DNA of 64,000 nucleotides from Couchioplanes azureus (GTDB lineage Bacteria; Actinomycetota; Actinomycetes; Mycobacteriales; Micromonosporaceae): positions 643,571-707,570 of the forward strand of contig NZ_BMQY01000004.1 in NCBI RefSeq assembly GCF_014648355.1, read 5' to 3'. Under the pieces are notes generated by a model, which saw only the letters and a list, made by a program, of their open reading frames with translations, was not told the origin of the DNA and did not search any database. Numbering within the stretch: the first letter of the stretch is position 1; every line of letters begins with the position of its first letter. Shown here piece after piece: positions 34,442-42,896 of this stretch. A program made the position numbers and the translations under genes.

Positions 34442-35398
34442 CTACCGGATGCCCGGCCCGGTCGTCACATCCGAAGGATCGTCCGCCGTCTCCGTACGCT
34501 CGGCCGCCAGCGCGGCCTGGGCGGCCCGGCGCAGCGCGTACGCCTCGGCGCCCTTGCTCGGCTTGCGCCGCCGCGGCGGCGCGGTGACACCCGGCGCGAG
34601 CCGGCGCGCCGACACCAGGAACGCGGTGTGCGCGATCATCCGGTGGTCCGGGCGCACCGCCAGGCCCTCCGCGTGCCAGTCACGCACCAGCGACTCCCAC
34701 GCCCGGGGCTCGGTCCAGCCGCCGCGCTCGCGCAGCGCCTCGACGAGCTCGGAGAGCTGTGGCGTCGTGGCCACGTACCCGATGAAGACGCCGCCGGGGA
34801 CGAGCGAGCGCTCGACCATGTCCAAGGCCTCCCACGGGGTCAGCATGTCCAGGACGATCCGGTCGAAACCCGTCTCGGTGTTGCTCGCGACGTCGCCGTG
34901 GTGCAGGTGCCAGGCCGGGTGCGGGCCGCCGAAGAACGACTCCACGTTCCGGCGGGCGATCGCGGCGAAGTCCTCGCGCAGCTCGTACGAGTGCAGCTCG
35001 CCGCCGTCACCCACGGCCCGCAGCAGCGAACAGGTCAGCGCGCCCGACCCGACGCCCGCCTCCAGCACCTTGGCGCCGGGGAAGACGTCGCCCATCGCGA
35101 CGATCTGTGCGGCGTCCTTCGGGTAGATGACCTGCGCGCCCCGCGGCATGGACAGCACGTAGTCGGCCAGCAGCGGGCGCAGCGCCAGGTAGGGCGTACC
35201 GCCGCTGGACGTGACGACGCTGCCGTCGCTGAGCCCGATGAGGGCGTCGTGCTCCAGCGCGCCCCGGTGGGTGTGGAACGCCTTGCCGGGCTCCAGGACG
35301 ATGGTGTGCATGCGGTTCTTGGGATCGGTGAGCTGCACCCGGTCACCCGCTCGGAACGGTCCCCGGTGGGCGGGCGCGGCGTCTTGCTGAACGGTCAC
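34442..35398 (-). CDS. trmI: tRNA (adenine-58-N1)-methyltransferase TrmI
   Basis: 318 residues. An N-terminal beta domain (FRAGDRVQLTDPKNR) precedes a Rossmann SAM domain with VLEAGVGSGALTCSLL and the acidic LHSYELREDF. DRIVLDMLTPWE carries the catalytic Asp region of TrmI/Trm61. It makes m1A58 in the T-loop of tRNA as a homotetramer. A Lys/Arg-rich C-terminus may bind RNA. In mycobacteria the orthologue (Rv2118c) also lies beside the proteasome ATPase gene. Confidence 0.92.
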   Translation of the reverse strand: MTVQQDAAPAHRGPFRAGDRVQLTDPKNRMHTIVLEPGKAFHTHRGALEHDALIGLSDGSVVTSSGGTPYLALRPLLADYVLSMPRGAQVIYPKDAAQIVAMGDVFPGAKVLEAGVGSGALTCSLLRAVGDGGELHSYELREDFAAIARRNVESFFGGPHPAWHLHHGDVASNTETGFDRIVLDMLTPWEALDMVERSLVPGGVFIGYVATTPQLSELVEALRERGGWTEPRAWESLVRDWHAEGLAVRPDHRMIAHTAFLVSARRLAPGVTAPPRRRKPSKGAEAYALRRAAQAALAAERTETADDPSDVTTGPGIR

Positions 35399-35413
35399 GG
35401 ATCCCTCTCTCGA

Positions 35414-36568
35414 CTACCTGGCGGTGGCACGGCGGGCCGCGCGGCGCGGCTCCAGCAGCTCGGCCAGGTCCGCGACGTGCAGCACGCCGACGACATCCTC
35501 GCCTGAGGTCACCACGTACTGCGCACCCGGGTGGGCCTGCACGGCCCGGACCACCTGCTCGCCGGTGAGCCCGACGCGCATCGCCGGCACCCGCGACACG
35601 TCCCGGGAGACGGCGTCGACGGTGACCCACGGCCGCCGCTCGGCCGGCACGGCGGCCACGGCGGCACCGTCGACCAGCGCGACGACCCGGCCGCTGGAGT
35701 CGGCCACCGCCAGGCCCGAGCGCCGCGGCCCGGCCTCCCCGGCCCGGCGCTGCGCCTCCGCGATCGACGTTCCCGACGGTACGGCGAGCAGCGGGCGCGC
35801 GAGCACGGCGAGATCGACCAGCGGGAACCGCCGGGTCATCCGCGCGAGCCGGATCGACTGACCGGCGCCGTGCCACAGCGTCAGCGCGACGAGCAGGACG
35901 AAGACCAGGCCGAACAGGGTCAGCACCTGGAGCCGGTAGAGCGCGACGACGGCGCAGCCCGTGGCCAGGGCGATGCCGCGCCCGGCCCACGCGGCCAGCT
36001 CGGTCGCCCGGTTCCGGTCCCGGATCAGCGCCCACAGCCCGGCCCGCAGCGCCCGCCCGCCGTCGAGCGGCAGACCCGGCAGCAGGTTGAAGATCGCCAC
36101 GATGACGTTGCTGGCGGCGAGCTGGAACGCGATCTCCCCCGCGACCGTCCGGCCGGGAAGCACCACGGCCGCGCCGGTGGCCAGGCCGCCCAGCACCAGG
36201 GACACGGCCGGCCCGGCCAGCGACACCAGCGCGTCGACCCGCGGCACCGGGGCGTCGCGGTCCATCTCCGTGTAGCCGCCGAGCAGCTCCAGGGTGATGC
36301 CGCGCACACCGATCCCGTACCGCCGGGCGGTCAGGGCGTGCCCGAGCTCGTGCAGCAGCACGGAACCGAGCAGACACCCCACGAAACCGAGGCCGATCGC
36401 GTACGCGGCCGGGCCTGCGAAGCCGAGCTGGCGCTGGGCGTACCCGCCGTACACGACGGTGACCAGCAGCGCGAGCAGCAGCATCGAGGCATTGACGAAG
36501 ACCGGGATGCCGAGCACCCGGCCGACCATCCGTCCACCGGCCCGGGAGCGCCGCTTCGTGTCGTCCAC
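35414..36568 (-). CDS. M50-family site-2-type metalloprotease with CBS domains
   Basis: 384 residues. Zinc ligands are His73 and His77 in LLHELGHAL, and Asp169 in NLLPGLPLDGG. About six membrane helices span residues 15-240. Two CBS domains occupy about 255-375 (SGLAVADSSGRVVALVDG and the final VVTSGEDVVGVLHVADL). This is the Rv2625c/SpoIVFB-like subgroup, in which CBS domains sense adenine nucleotides. The GTG at 36568 opens 12 residues before the first helix; a longer frame upstream is Ser/Gly-rich and overlaps the divergent gene. It lies 15 bases before trmI. Confidence 0.9.
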   Translation of the reverse strand: MDDTKRRSRAGGRMVGRVLGIPVFVNASMLLLALLVTVVYGGYAQRQLGFAGPAAYAIGLGFVGCLLGSVLLHELGHALTARRYGIGVRGITLELLGGYTEMDRDAPVPRVDALVSLAGPAVSLVLGGLATGAAVVLPGRTVAGEIAFQLAASNVIVAIFNLLPGLPLDGGRALRAGLWALIRDRNRATELAAWAGRGIALATGCAVVALYRLQVLTLFGLVFVLLVALTLWHGAGQSIRLARMTRRFPLVDLAVLARPLLAVPSGTSIAEAQRRAGEAGPRRSGLAVADSSGRVVALVDGAAVAAVPAERRPWVTVDAVSRDVSRVPAMRVGLTGEQVVRAVQAHPGAQYVVTSGEDVVGVLHVADLAELLEPRRAARRATAR

Positions 36569-36644
36569 GGCCTCGATGCTACGGAGCGCGCCTGAGAGCC
36601 CCGCCTCGCCGGTTTCGTCGTACCCCTCCCCTAGCCTTGTCCCC

Positions 36645-38195
36645 ATGACGGCAGAAACGGTCCTGTCCCCCTCGGAGCCCGGCCGGTCCCTCCCGGAGCC
36701 CGGCCGGTCCCCCTCGGAGCCCGACCGCTCCCCCTCCGACCCGGGTCCGTCCTCTCCCTCTCCCTCCGCCTGCACCTCTGAGCCCTCTGCGTCCGCGTCC
36801 ACCTCTCCGCCCTCTTCCGTCGCTCCCGGGCCCGGCCTGGAGCGGCCCACCGGGCCGTCGCTGTCGCCGTCACGGGCGGCGGACTTCAAGACCTGCCCGC
36901 TGCTGTTCCGCTTCCGCACGATCGACCGCCTGCCCGAGCAGCCCACCCGCGACCAGGTGCGCGGCACGCTGGTGCACGCGGTCCTCGAGCGCCTCTTCGA
37001 CCTGCCGGCCCCGGACCGCACACCAGAGGCCGCGGCGGCGCTGGTGTCCCCCGAGTGGGAGCGCCTGGTGGCGGACGACCCGGGGCTGTCGGTGCTGTTC
37101 GGCGACGACGGCGACGCGCGCGCGCCGGTTCCGGTGGTCGACCGGCCGGCCGGCGCCGCACCCCCGCCCGCCCCTCCCGGCGCCGCGAAAGCCGCCGGCG
37201 AGGCGCTGCCTCACGGGTCGGCAGCCGCCGGCGAGGCGCTGCCCAGCGGCGCCCGAGCCGGCGACCAGGCGCTGGTCGGCGACGGCCAAACCCTCGCGCA
37301 GGCGCTGGTCGGCGACGGCGGCGCCCTCGCGCAGGCGCTGCCCGGCATGCCCGAGCCGGACGAGGCCGCCCGGTTGAAGGCGTTCCTGGCGAGCACGGGC
37401 GACCTTCTCGACGGCTACTTCGCGGTCGAGGACCCCCGGCGCCTGGAGCCGGCCGAGCGCGAGAGCCTCGTCTCCACGCTGGTCGACGACGAGCTGCTGA
37501 TCCGCGGCTACATCGACCGCCTGGACGTCTCCCCCGCGGGCGACCTGCGGGTGGTCGACTACAAGACCGGCGGCGCCCCCCGGGAGGCCTTCGAGGGCCG
37601 GGCGCTGTTCCAGCTGAAGTTCTACGCTCTCGTGCTGTGGCGCACCCGCGGCGTCGTCCCCCGCGTGCTGCGCCTGCTCTATCTCAAGGACGCCGAGGTC
37701 TGCGACTACAGCCCGGACGCGGACGAGCTCGAACGCTTCGAACGGACTCTGGTGGCACTCTCGCACGCCATCGAACGCGCCAAGCAGGACCGCGACTTCC
37801 GGCCCAAGCCGAGCCGCCTCTGCGGCTGGTGCAGCCACCAGCAGTTCTGCCCGGAGTTCGGCGGCACCCCGCCGCCCTACCCCGAGCCCGCCGCCACCCC
37901 CTCACCCGACCAGCCCACGGTCCCCGAGCAGCCCACCGCCACCGACCAGCCCGTCGCCCCCGACGAGCCCAGCGCCACCGAGCAGCCCATCGCCCCCGAC
38001 CAGCCCACCGCCACCGCCACCGCCGCCGAGCGCTCCATCTCCCCCTCAGCCGACCAACCCGTCGCCATCGCCCCGGGCCAACCGGGCACCACCGATCCCG
38101 ACCAGCCCACCGCCGCCTACGGCCAACCCGTCCCCGCCTCCGGCCGCCCGCCGGCCAGCCCACCACCGCCGTTCCCGGCCGACCGAGCGAGGTAG
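36645..38195 (+). CDS. RecB-family PD-(D/E)XK exonuclease with low-complexity tails
   Basis: 516 residues. The nuclease core has the QVRGTLVHAVLERLFD motif (conserved His), LIRGYIDRLDV, and the catalytic VVDYKTG with Gln in FQLKFYAL. A C-terminal CGWCSHQQFCPEF is the iron-sulphur Cys cluster of AddB/RecB-like nucleases. The first 65 residues are Ser/Pro/Glu repeats and the last 80 are DQPT-type repeats, both unusual. A third low-complexity insertion (about 165-235) repeats GEALP and ALVGDG. In actinobacteria this family sits beside trmI and mpa and may act in DNA repair. Confidence 0.87.
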   Translation: MTAETVLSPSEPGRSLPEPGRSPSEPDRSPSDPGPSSPSPSACTSEPSASASTSPPSSVAPGPGLERPTGPSLSPSRAADFKTCPLLFRFRTIDRLPEQPTRDQVRGTLVHAVLERLFDLPAPDRTPEAAAALVSPEWERLVADDPGLSVLFGDDGDARAPVPVVDRPAGAAPPPAPPGAAKAAGEALPHGSAAAGEALPSGARAGDQALVGDGQTLAQALVGDGGALAQALPGMPEPDEAARLKAFLASTGDLLDGYFAVEDPRRLEPAERESLVSTLVDDELLIRGYIDRLDVSPAGDLRVVDYKTGGAPREAFEGRALFQLKFYALVLWRTRGVVPRVLRLLYLKDAEVCDYSPDADELERFERTLVALSHAIERAKQDRDFRPKPSRLCGWCSHQQFCPEFGGTPPPYPEPAATPSPDQPTVPEQPTATDQPVAPDEPSATEQPIAPDQPTATATAAERSISPSADQPVAIAPGQPGTTDPDQPTAAYGQPVPASGRPPASPPPPFPADRAR

Positions 38196-38324
38196 TGGCG
38201 GGCGGATCGACTGTTGCCGCGCAGGACCCGCCTATCGGCGCCGCGGCGGAACGCTCGCCAGCCGGCGAAGCTTCCCTGCCCGGTCCCCGCCAACCCTGAC
38301 GGCGTCAGCACTAAGCGCCGCTTG

Positions 38325-38523
38325 GTCAGCACGACGCGCCCCCGGCGTCAGCACGACGCGCCCCCGGCGTGAGCACCTACGCGCCCCCGGCGGGAGCACG
38401 ACGCGCCCCCGGCGTCAGCACCTCGCGCCCCCGGCGTCAGCACGACGCGCCCGCGGCGTCAGCACCTCGCGCCCCCGGCGTCAGCACGACGCGCCCCCGG
38501 CGTGAGCACGACGCGCCCGCGGC
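38325..38523. repeat. 22-bp GC-rich tandem repeat, about nine copies
   Basis: The unit is close to GTCAGCACGACGCGCCCCCG followed by GC, alternating between ACGACG and ACCTCG variants. The array occupies the middle of the 390-base gap between the nuclease and NarL-type genes. The rest of the gap (38196-38324 and 38524-38585) shows nothing recognisable except the NarL ribosome site. Confidence 0.85.
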
Positions 38524-38585
38524 GGCCGGGTGGGGGTCGCCGATCGCCTAGGGTGAGCTGCGGGATCGCGTGGGGGAGGCTGGTG

Positions 38586-39299
38586 GTGTCGGCGGGTGAC
38601 GGGATGAGTGCGGGCGCCGGTGTGGCCGCCGGGCGTACCGTCCGGGTGCTGCTCGCTGACGATCAGCCCATGCTGCGGTCCGGGTTGCGTTCGGTGCTGG
38701 CGGGCTCGGGCGGGCTCGCGGTCGTCGGGGAGGCCGGTGACGGGGCCGAGGCGGTCGACCTGGCACGCCGGTTGCTTCCCGACGTGGTCGTCATGGATCT
38801 GCGGCTGCCGCGGCTCGACGGGCTGACCGTCACGCGCCGTATCGCCGGCTCGGGGCTGGCGGTGCGGGTGCTGATCCTGACCGCCGACGACACCGACGAG
38901 CAGGTTCTCGGTGCCGTCGCCGCCGGGGCCAGTGGCTACCTGTGCAAGGACGTGCCGCCCGGTGAGCTGGTGGCTGCCATCCGTACGGTGGCGGCCGGCG
39001 GCGCGGTCGTCGCACCGGCGATCCTCGGCCGGCTGCTGACCCGGATGGCCGACATCCTCCCGGCCGCCGAGACGACCGCCGCCGCTCCCGTGCTGGACAC
39101 CCTCACCGAGCGCGAGCGCGAGGTGCTCGTCCACGTGGCCAAGGGCCACTCCAACGCCGAGATCGCCCGGGCGTTGCTGGTCAGCGAGACCACGGTCAAG
39201 ACGCACGTCGGCCACATGCTCACCAAGCTGCGCCTGCGCGACCGCGTCCAGGCCGTCGTGCTGGCCTACGAGACCGGCCTGGTCCGCCCGGGCGGCTGA
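38586..39299 (+). CDS. NarL/LuxR-type response regulator
   Basis: 237 residues. The receiver has the acidic pair in LLADDQ (Asp25, Asp26), phospho-acceptor Asp71 in VVMDLRLPRLDG and Lys121 in LCKDVPP. The DNA-binding domain (about 172-237) has LTEREREVLVHVAKG and the recognition helix NAEIARALLVSETTVKTHV. GTG 38586 is preferred because GGGGGAGG lies seven bases upstream. No sensor kinase is adjacent; the downstream debris includes a transporter remnant, so its original partners may have been lost. Confidence 0.9.
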   Translation: MSAGDGMSAGAGVAAGRTVRVLLADDQPMLRSGLRSVLAGSGGLAVVGEAGDGAEAVDLARRLLPDVVVMDLRLPRLDGLTVTRRIAGSGLAVRVLILTADDTDEQVLGAVAAGASGYLCKDVPPGELVAAIRTVAAGGAVVAPAILGRLLTRMADILPAAETTAAAPVLDTLTEREREVLVHVAKGHSNAEIARALLVSETTVKTHVGHMLTKLRLRDRVQAVVLAYETGLVRPGG

Positions 39300-39310
39300 C
39301 CGCCCCCCGC

Positions 39311-39400
39311 GACCGAAGACGGCGGGCAACCGGACACCGCGAGCGGCCGAAGACGGCGGGCAACCGGGAACAACGAGCGACCGAAGCCGGCGGACGGGTT
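39311..39400. repeat. 34-bp period tandem repeat, about three copies
   Basis: A core near GACCGAAGACGGCGGGCAAC recurs at 39311, 39345 and 39379 with increasing divergence. It lies just after the NarL-type gene within the 340-base gap to the next HAD gene. The rest of that gap holds the FtsX-like remnant. Confidence 0.65.
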
Positions 39401-39455
39401 ACCGACGCCGGCAGAAGGAGCCGAGGTCGGACAGGGAGACCGAAAGAAGCTACCT

Positions 39456-39548
39456 GCTGCTGGCCGCCTGGTCGGCGTGATCGCGGCGGTACTGCCGGCG
39501 ATCCGGGCGGCCCGCCTCGACGTCCTGGGCGCCATCGCCCACGACTGA
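39456..39548 (+). pseudogene. C-terminal remnant of an FtsX/MacB-type ABC transporter permease
   Basis: The plus frame ending at TGA 39546 encodes VGVIAAVLPAIRAARLDV followed by LGAIAHD. This matches the last helix and the conserved PAxRAARLDVxxALxxD ending of FtsX-like permeases. No upstream domain or start codon is present, so only the tail survives. It suggests that an ABC transporter once followed the response regulator and was deleted. Confidence 0.65.
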
Positions 39549-39639
39549 GCGCCGTCCGGCGCCCGCTCCGCCGCGCCGGCGGTGGAGCGGGCGGCCAGGT
39601 CCCGCGCGGCGCCCCCGCCGGTCGCGAGGTCGCCGGGCG

Positions 39640-40365
39640 TCAGGTGGTGACGCGGCTGAAGAGGGTCGCCAGGTACTGCGGGTCGACGCCGACGAGGGTG
39701 TCGCGCAGGTGGACGCCGTCGGTCGGCGGCAGCTCCAGCTCGGCGGGCACGGCGAGGACGGCCGCGCCGGCGGCGACCGCGCTGGCCGTTCCGGCGGGCG
39801 AGTCCTCGATCGCCACGCACGCGGCGATGGGGACGCCGAGCAGCTCGGCCGCGGTCAGGTACGGCGCCGGATCGGGCTTCGGGGCCGACACCTCGTCGCC
39901 GCAGACGACCGCGTCGAAGTTCTCCCGTCCCAGGGTGTCCAGGGCGACCTCGACGAGGCGCCGCCCGGTGGAGGTCACCAGCGCCGCCGGCAGCCCGGCC
40001 GCGCGGACGGCGCGCAGCAGCTCCATCGCCCCGGGCCGCCAGACCAGGCCGTCCGCGAAGAGCTCCGCGACCCGGCGCTCCAGCCACGCCACGTCGGCGG
40101 CCTCGTCGCGGTGCGGCTGGCCGAGGTCCTCGCGCAGGATCCGCATCGACACGGCCATGCTGGTGCCGATCATGGCGAGCCGGGCCGGATCGGACAGCGT
40201 GCCGCCCGCGTGCGCGGCCAGCTCGCGCAGGGCGACGTCCCAGACCTTCTCGCTGTCGACCAGGGTGCCGTCCATGTCGAAGAGCACCGCTGCCGGTTGT
40301 CGTGATGTCAGGGGAGGCCTCCCACGCCGCTGAGCCGTCGGTCGCCGCCATTGTCGCCCGCCCAC
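39640..40365 (-). CDS. HAD hydrolase, beta-phosphoglucomutase/phosphatase-like
   Basis: 241 residues with VLFDMDGTLVDSE, a helical cap (about 45-110), ALVTSTGRR, KPDPAPYL and VAIEDSPAGTASA. These are the four HAD motifs of the beta-phosphoglucomutase-like group. The N-terminus is uncertain: the GTG at 40365 gives 25 extra Arg-rich residues, but there is no better in-frame ATG or GTG before the first strand. Monocistronic context; substrate unknown. Confidence 0.85.
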   Translation of the reverse strand: MGGRQWRRPTAQRRGRPPLTSRQPAAVLFDMDGTLVDSEKVWDVALRELAAHAGGTLSDPARLAMIGTSMAVSMRILREDLGQPHRDEAADVAWLERRVAELFADGLVWRPGAMELLRAVRAAGLPAALVTSTGRRLVEVALDTLGRENFDAVVCGDEVSAPKPDPAPYLTAAELLGVPIAACVAIEDSPAGTASAVAAGAAVLAVPAELELPPTDGVHLRDTLVGVDPQYLATLFSRVTT

Positions 40366-40402
40366 CGCCCTGCCACCGGCCCAGCGCTACCCGGTGTGAC
40401 CG

Positions 40403-41140
40403 CTACGACAGGTTGCACGGCTCCAGCGAGCGGCTGTAACCGTTGCTGAACGCGCGGGTGCGCTGCTTCGCCGTGCCGTGCGCGCCCTCGGCGAACCACG
40501 GCTGGCCCGGCTCGTCGCCCACCGCTTCCAGCCCGAGGGCCAGCTCCTCCAGGTCGCCGTCGGCCAGGCGGAGCCGCTTCGCCTTGACCAGGTCGCCGAG
40601 GTACGCCCCGGCCATGCAGTCGGCCTGCAGCTCCTGCTCGATGGTGAACTGCTGCTGGATGCGCAGCCGGCGCTGGATGGCGTGGGCGTACTCGTGGCCG
40701 AGCAGGTAGAAGATGAACGCGTCGCCGATCTGCCGGAATGCCGAGAACGCCCAGCGGACGTCGTAGGCGATGAAGTCCCCCGCCGAGCAGTACGCCGCGT
40801 TGTTGCGCGTGAGGGGCTGGCCACCGCACCCGACCTCGCCGTCCCGCTCGTACGGGATCAGCTCGGCGACCGGCTGGAACGTCAGCCCGGACGCCTCGAA
40901 CTCCGTCTTCCAGTACTCCTCGGCGAGGGCCCGGGCGTCCTCCAGGTCGGCCTGGAACTCCTCGACGGTGTCCGTACCGTCGAGGTCGGTGTCCGGGCGC
41001 TCCGCGGCCGGCGTGGCCGGTGTCCCCGCGGGCCGCTGGGGCTGCCCGGACGGGGTCTGCGGCGCGGCCACGCAGCCGAGAGCGACGAGCGCGGCCAGGC
41101 ACAGGGCCGGGATGACGAGGCGATGGCGCGGCACCGGCAT
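40403..41140 (-). CDS. neutral zinc metallopeptidase, secreted lipoprotein
   Basis: 245 residues. A signal peptide ends in a lipobox (VALGC, Cys23), followed by a Pro/Thr-rich linker. The zinc site HEYAH is at residues 149-153, with a downstream acidic helix (IEQELQADCMAGAY) supplying the third ligand. This is the YpfJ-like putative neutral zinc metallopeptidase family (PF04228). The ATG at 41140 starts the signal peptide; longer frames upstream are not coding-like. It diverges from the DUF2071 gene. Confidence 0.88.
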   Translation of the reverse strand: MPVPRHRLVIPALCLAALVALGCVAAPQTPSGQPQRPAGTPATPAAERPDTDLDGTDTVEEFQADLEDARALAEEYWKTEFEASGLTFQPVAELIPYERDGEVGCGGQPLTRNNAAYCSAGDFIAYDVRWAFSAFRQIGDAFIFYLLGHEYAHAIQRRLRIQQQFTIEQELQADCMAGAYLGDLVKAKRLRLADGDLEELALGLEAVGDEPGQPWFAEGAHGTAKQRTRAFSNGYSRSLEPCNLS

Positions 41141-41222
41141 GCGGGTCCTCCGAGGGGGCGAGAGACCGGGAGCACCTCCACCATACGGAGGGTGCCTGGA
41201 CGCCACCCGGAATGATGGGTGG

Positions 41223-41960
41223 GTGCGGATCGAGGACGTCACTGCGGAGACCACGCGGCCGGTGCGCCGGCCGTGGCTGGTGCAGCGCTGGCAGGACCTG
41301 GCGTTCCTGCACTGGGCGGTGCCGCCGGCGACGGTCGCGCCGTTGCTGCCCCGCGGGACCGTGCCGGACACCCTCGACGGAGTCACCTACGTGGGTCTCA
41401 TCGGCTTCCGCATGGTCGGGCTCGGCCCGCTGCGCGGCCCGGGCATCCCCTACCTCGGCACGTTCCTCGAGACCAACGTGCGCCTCTACAGCGTCGACGA
41501 CCGGGGCCGGCGGGCGGTGGTGTTCCTGTCGCTGGACGCCGAGCGGCTGCTGCCGGTGGTGACCGCGCAGGCGCTGCTGCGGCTGCCGTACAAGTGGTCG
41601 CGGATGTCGCTGCGCAAGGACGCCGGGGTGCTCCGGTACGCCAGCACGCGCCGCTGGCCCGGGCCGCGGGGCGCGGCCACGTCCTTCTCCGTGCGCGTGG
41701 GCGCGCCGCTCGACGAGCCGTCGCCGCTGGAGCACTTCCTGACCGCGCGCTGGGGGCTGCACACGCGGGCCTGGGGCCGTACGGTGCATCTGCCGAACGA
41801 GCACCCGCGCTGGCCGCTGTTCCGCGCCGAGGCGCTGGAGGTCGGCGACGGCCTGGTCCGGGCGGCCGGCCTGCCGGCGATGGCCGGCCCGCCGGTCAGC
41901 GTGCTCTACTCGCCCGGCGTGCCGGTCACCTTCGGCGCCCCGGGCGTCGCGTCCCGCTGA
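41223..41960 (+). CDS. DUF2071 (YqjF-like) family protein
   Basis: 245 residues typical of DUF2071: RPWLVQRWQDLAFLHWAV, TYVGLIGFRMVGLG and FLETNVRLYSVDDRGRRAV. The fold is related to acetoacetate decarboxylase-like barrels, but activity is not known. A GTG at 41223 is used. Its 3' end overlaps the convergent ArsR gene by 55 bases, so antisense interference between the two transcripts is possible. Confidence 0.85.
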   Translation: MRIEDVTAETTRPVRRPWLVQRWQDLAFLHWAVPPATVAPLLPRGTVPDTLDGVTYVGLIGFRMVGLGPLRGPGIPYLGTFLETNVRLYSVDDRGRRAVVFLSLDAERLLPVVTAQALLRLPYKWSRMSLRKDAGVLRYASTRRWPGPRGAATSFSVRVGAPLDEPSPLEHFLTARWGLHTRAWGRTVHLPNEHPRWPLFRAEALEVGDGLVRAAGLPAMAGPPVSVLYSPGVPVTFGAPGVASR

Positions 41961-42262
41961 GGCGCGGGCCGCGGCGCGGTGTTGGCGTCCCAGAACCGCC
42001 GGTAGCCCTCCATCCAGGCCGTGGCCTCCCGCAACGGCTCCGCCCGCAGGCTGCTGGAACGCCACTGGGCCGAGCGGCTGCGGGAGATCAGGCCGGCGCT
42101 CTCGAGCACCTTGAGGTGCCGGGAGATCGCCGGCAGGCTGACGGCGAACGGCTCGGCGAGCTGCGAGACGGTCGCGTCACCCTCGGCGAGGCGGGCCAGG
42201 ATCGCCCGGCGTGTCGGGTCCGCGAGCGCGGCGAAGATGGTGCTGAGCCGGTCCGGGGCCAC
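41906..42262 (-). CDS. ArsR-family transcriptional regulator
   Basis: 118 residues with a winged helix: STIFAALADPTRRAILARL, then the recognition helix PFAVSLPAISRHLKVLESA. No Cys ligand pair is visible, so it is not a classical arsenic or cadmium sensor; it resembles the SmtB-like regulators paired with SRPBCC genes. GTG 42262 is chosen because GGAGG lies upstream at good spacing; GTG 42274 would overlap that site. A perfect palindrome covers the leader, implying autorepression. Confidence 0.88.
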   Translation of the reverse strand: MAPDRLSTIFAALADPTRRAILARLAEGDATVSQLAEPFAVSLPAISRHLKVLESAGLISRSRSAQWRSSSLRAEPLREATAWMEGYRRFWDANTAPRPAPQRDATPGAPKVTGTPGE

Positions 42263-42275
42263 GTGACTTAACACC

Positions 42276-42291
42276 TCCGTTAATTAACGGA
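42276..42291. promoter_or_regulatory. 16-bp palindrome, probable ArsR operator
   Basis: TCCGTTAATTAACGGA is a perfect inverted repeat, AT-rich in an otherwise GC-rich region. It lies 14 bases upstream of the arsR GTG and overlaps its ribosome site. ArsR proteins typically bind such 12-2-12 or shorter palindromes and repress their own gene. Confidence 0.7.
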
Positions 42292-42343
42292 CGGGTTAAA
42301 CCTAGCTTCCACGGCGGACCGGGGTCAAGCCGGGGGCGGTCGC

Positions 42344-42889
42344 TCAGACCCGGCTGGGGATGCGGCGGTGCAGCTCCGCCAGCAGCGTCTGCGGCCCCGG
42401 CGACATCAGCCCCACGTCCACCACGAACGCCGGGCCCCCGTCGCGGCGCAGCATCCGGGGACGCCGTCCCGGGCCGGGCAGCTCGGTGACGTCGCGCAGC
42501 GAGGTCGGCGTGATGACGAGCTCGGTGAACGGCCCCCAGCGGCGCAACCCCACCGATGCCACCGCCCGCCAGGGCAGATGGACGCCGCGCCGGCCGGTGG
42601 CCCCGAACTCCAGTCCGCGCACCGAGCTCTTGAGCCAGCCGAGTCGCCGCCAGGCCAGCAGCAGGATCGTGCCGGCCACGACCGGCGGCCCGATCAGCAC
42701 GCTCTCCAGCGCCAGGACGAGATCGCCGACGGCCGGGCGCGCGCCCAGCGCGTAGGCACCCAGCAGCACCAGCACGCCGCAGGCGAGCCAGCCCAGGGCG
42801 ATCACCCAGAGCATCGTCACGAAGACCATGGCCCGGGGCTGGAAGAAGGTGGTCGCGTCCTCACCGACCTCCAGTGGATGATCCCGCAC
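42344..42889 (-). CDS. membrane protein with PH-like domain
   Basis: 181 residues. Two hydrophobic segments (about 20-48 and 55-82) are followed by a soluble part with a strand pattern like bacterial PH domains (LEFGATGRRGVHLPWRAVAS, LVITPTSLRD). Function unknown. The GTG at 42889 starts seven bases after the stop of the adjacent upstream gene, so the two form a transcript. Confidence 0.72.
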   Translation of the reverse strand: MRDHPLEVGEDATTFFQPRAMVFVTMLWVIALGWLACGVLVLLGAYALGARPAVGDLVLALESVLIGPPVVAGTILLLAWRRLGWLKSSVRGLEFGATGRRGVHLPWRAVASVGLRRWGPFTELVITPTSLRDVTELPGPGRRPRMLRRDGGPAFVVDVGLMSPGPQTLLAELHRRIPSRV

Positions 42890-42896
42890 GGGGAGA

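Noticed and set aside
38325..38523. CRISPR-like array
   Set aside because: The repeats are directly adjacent without unique spacers, and there is no cas gene in the window.
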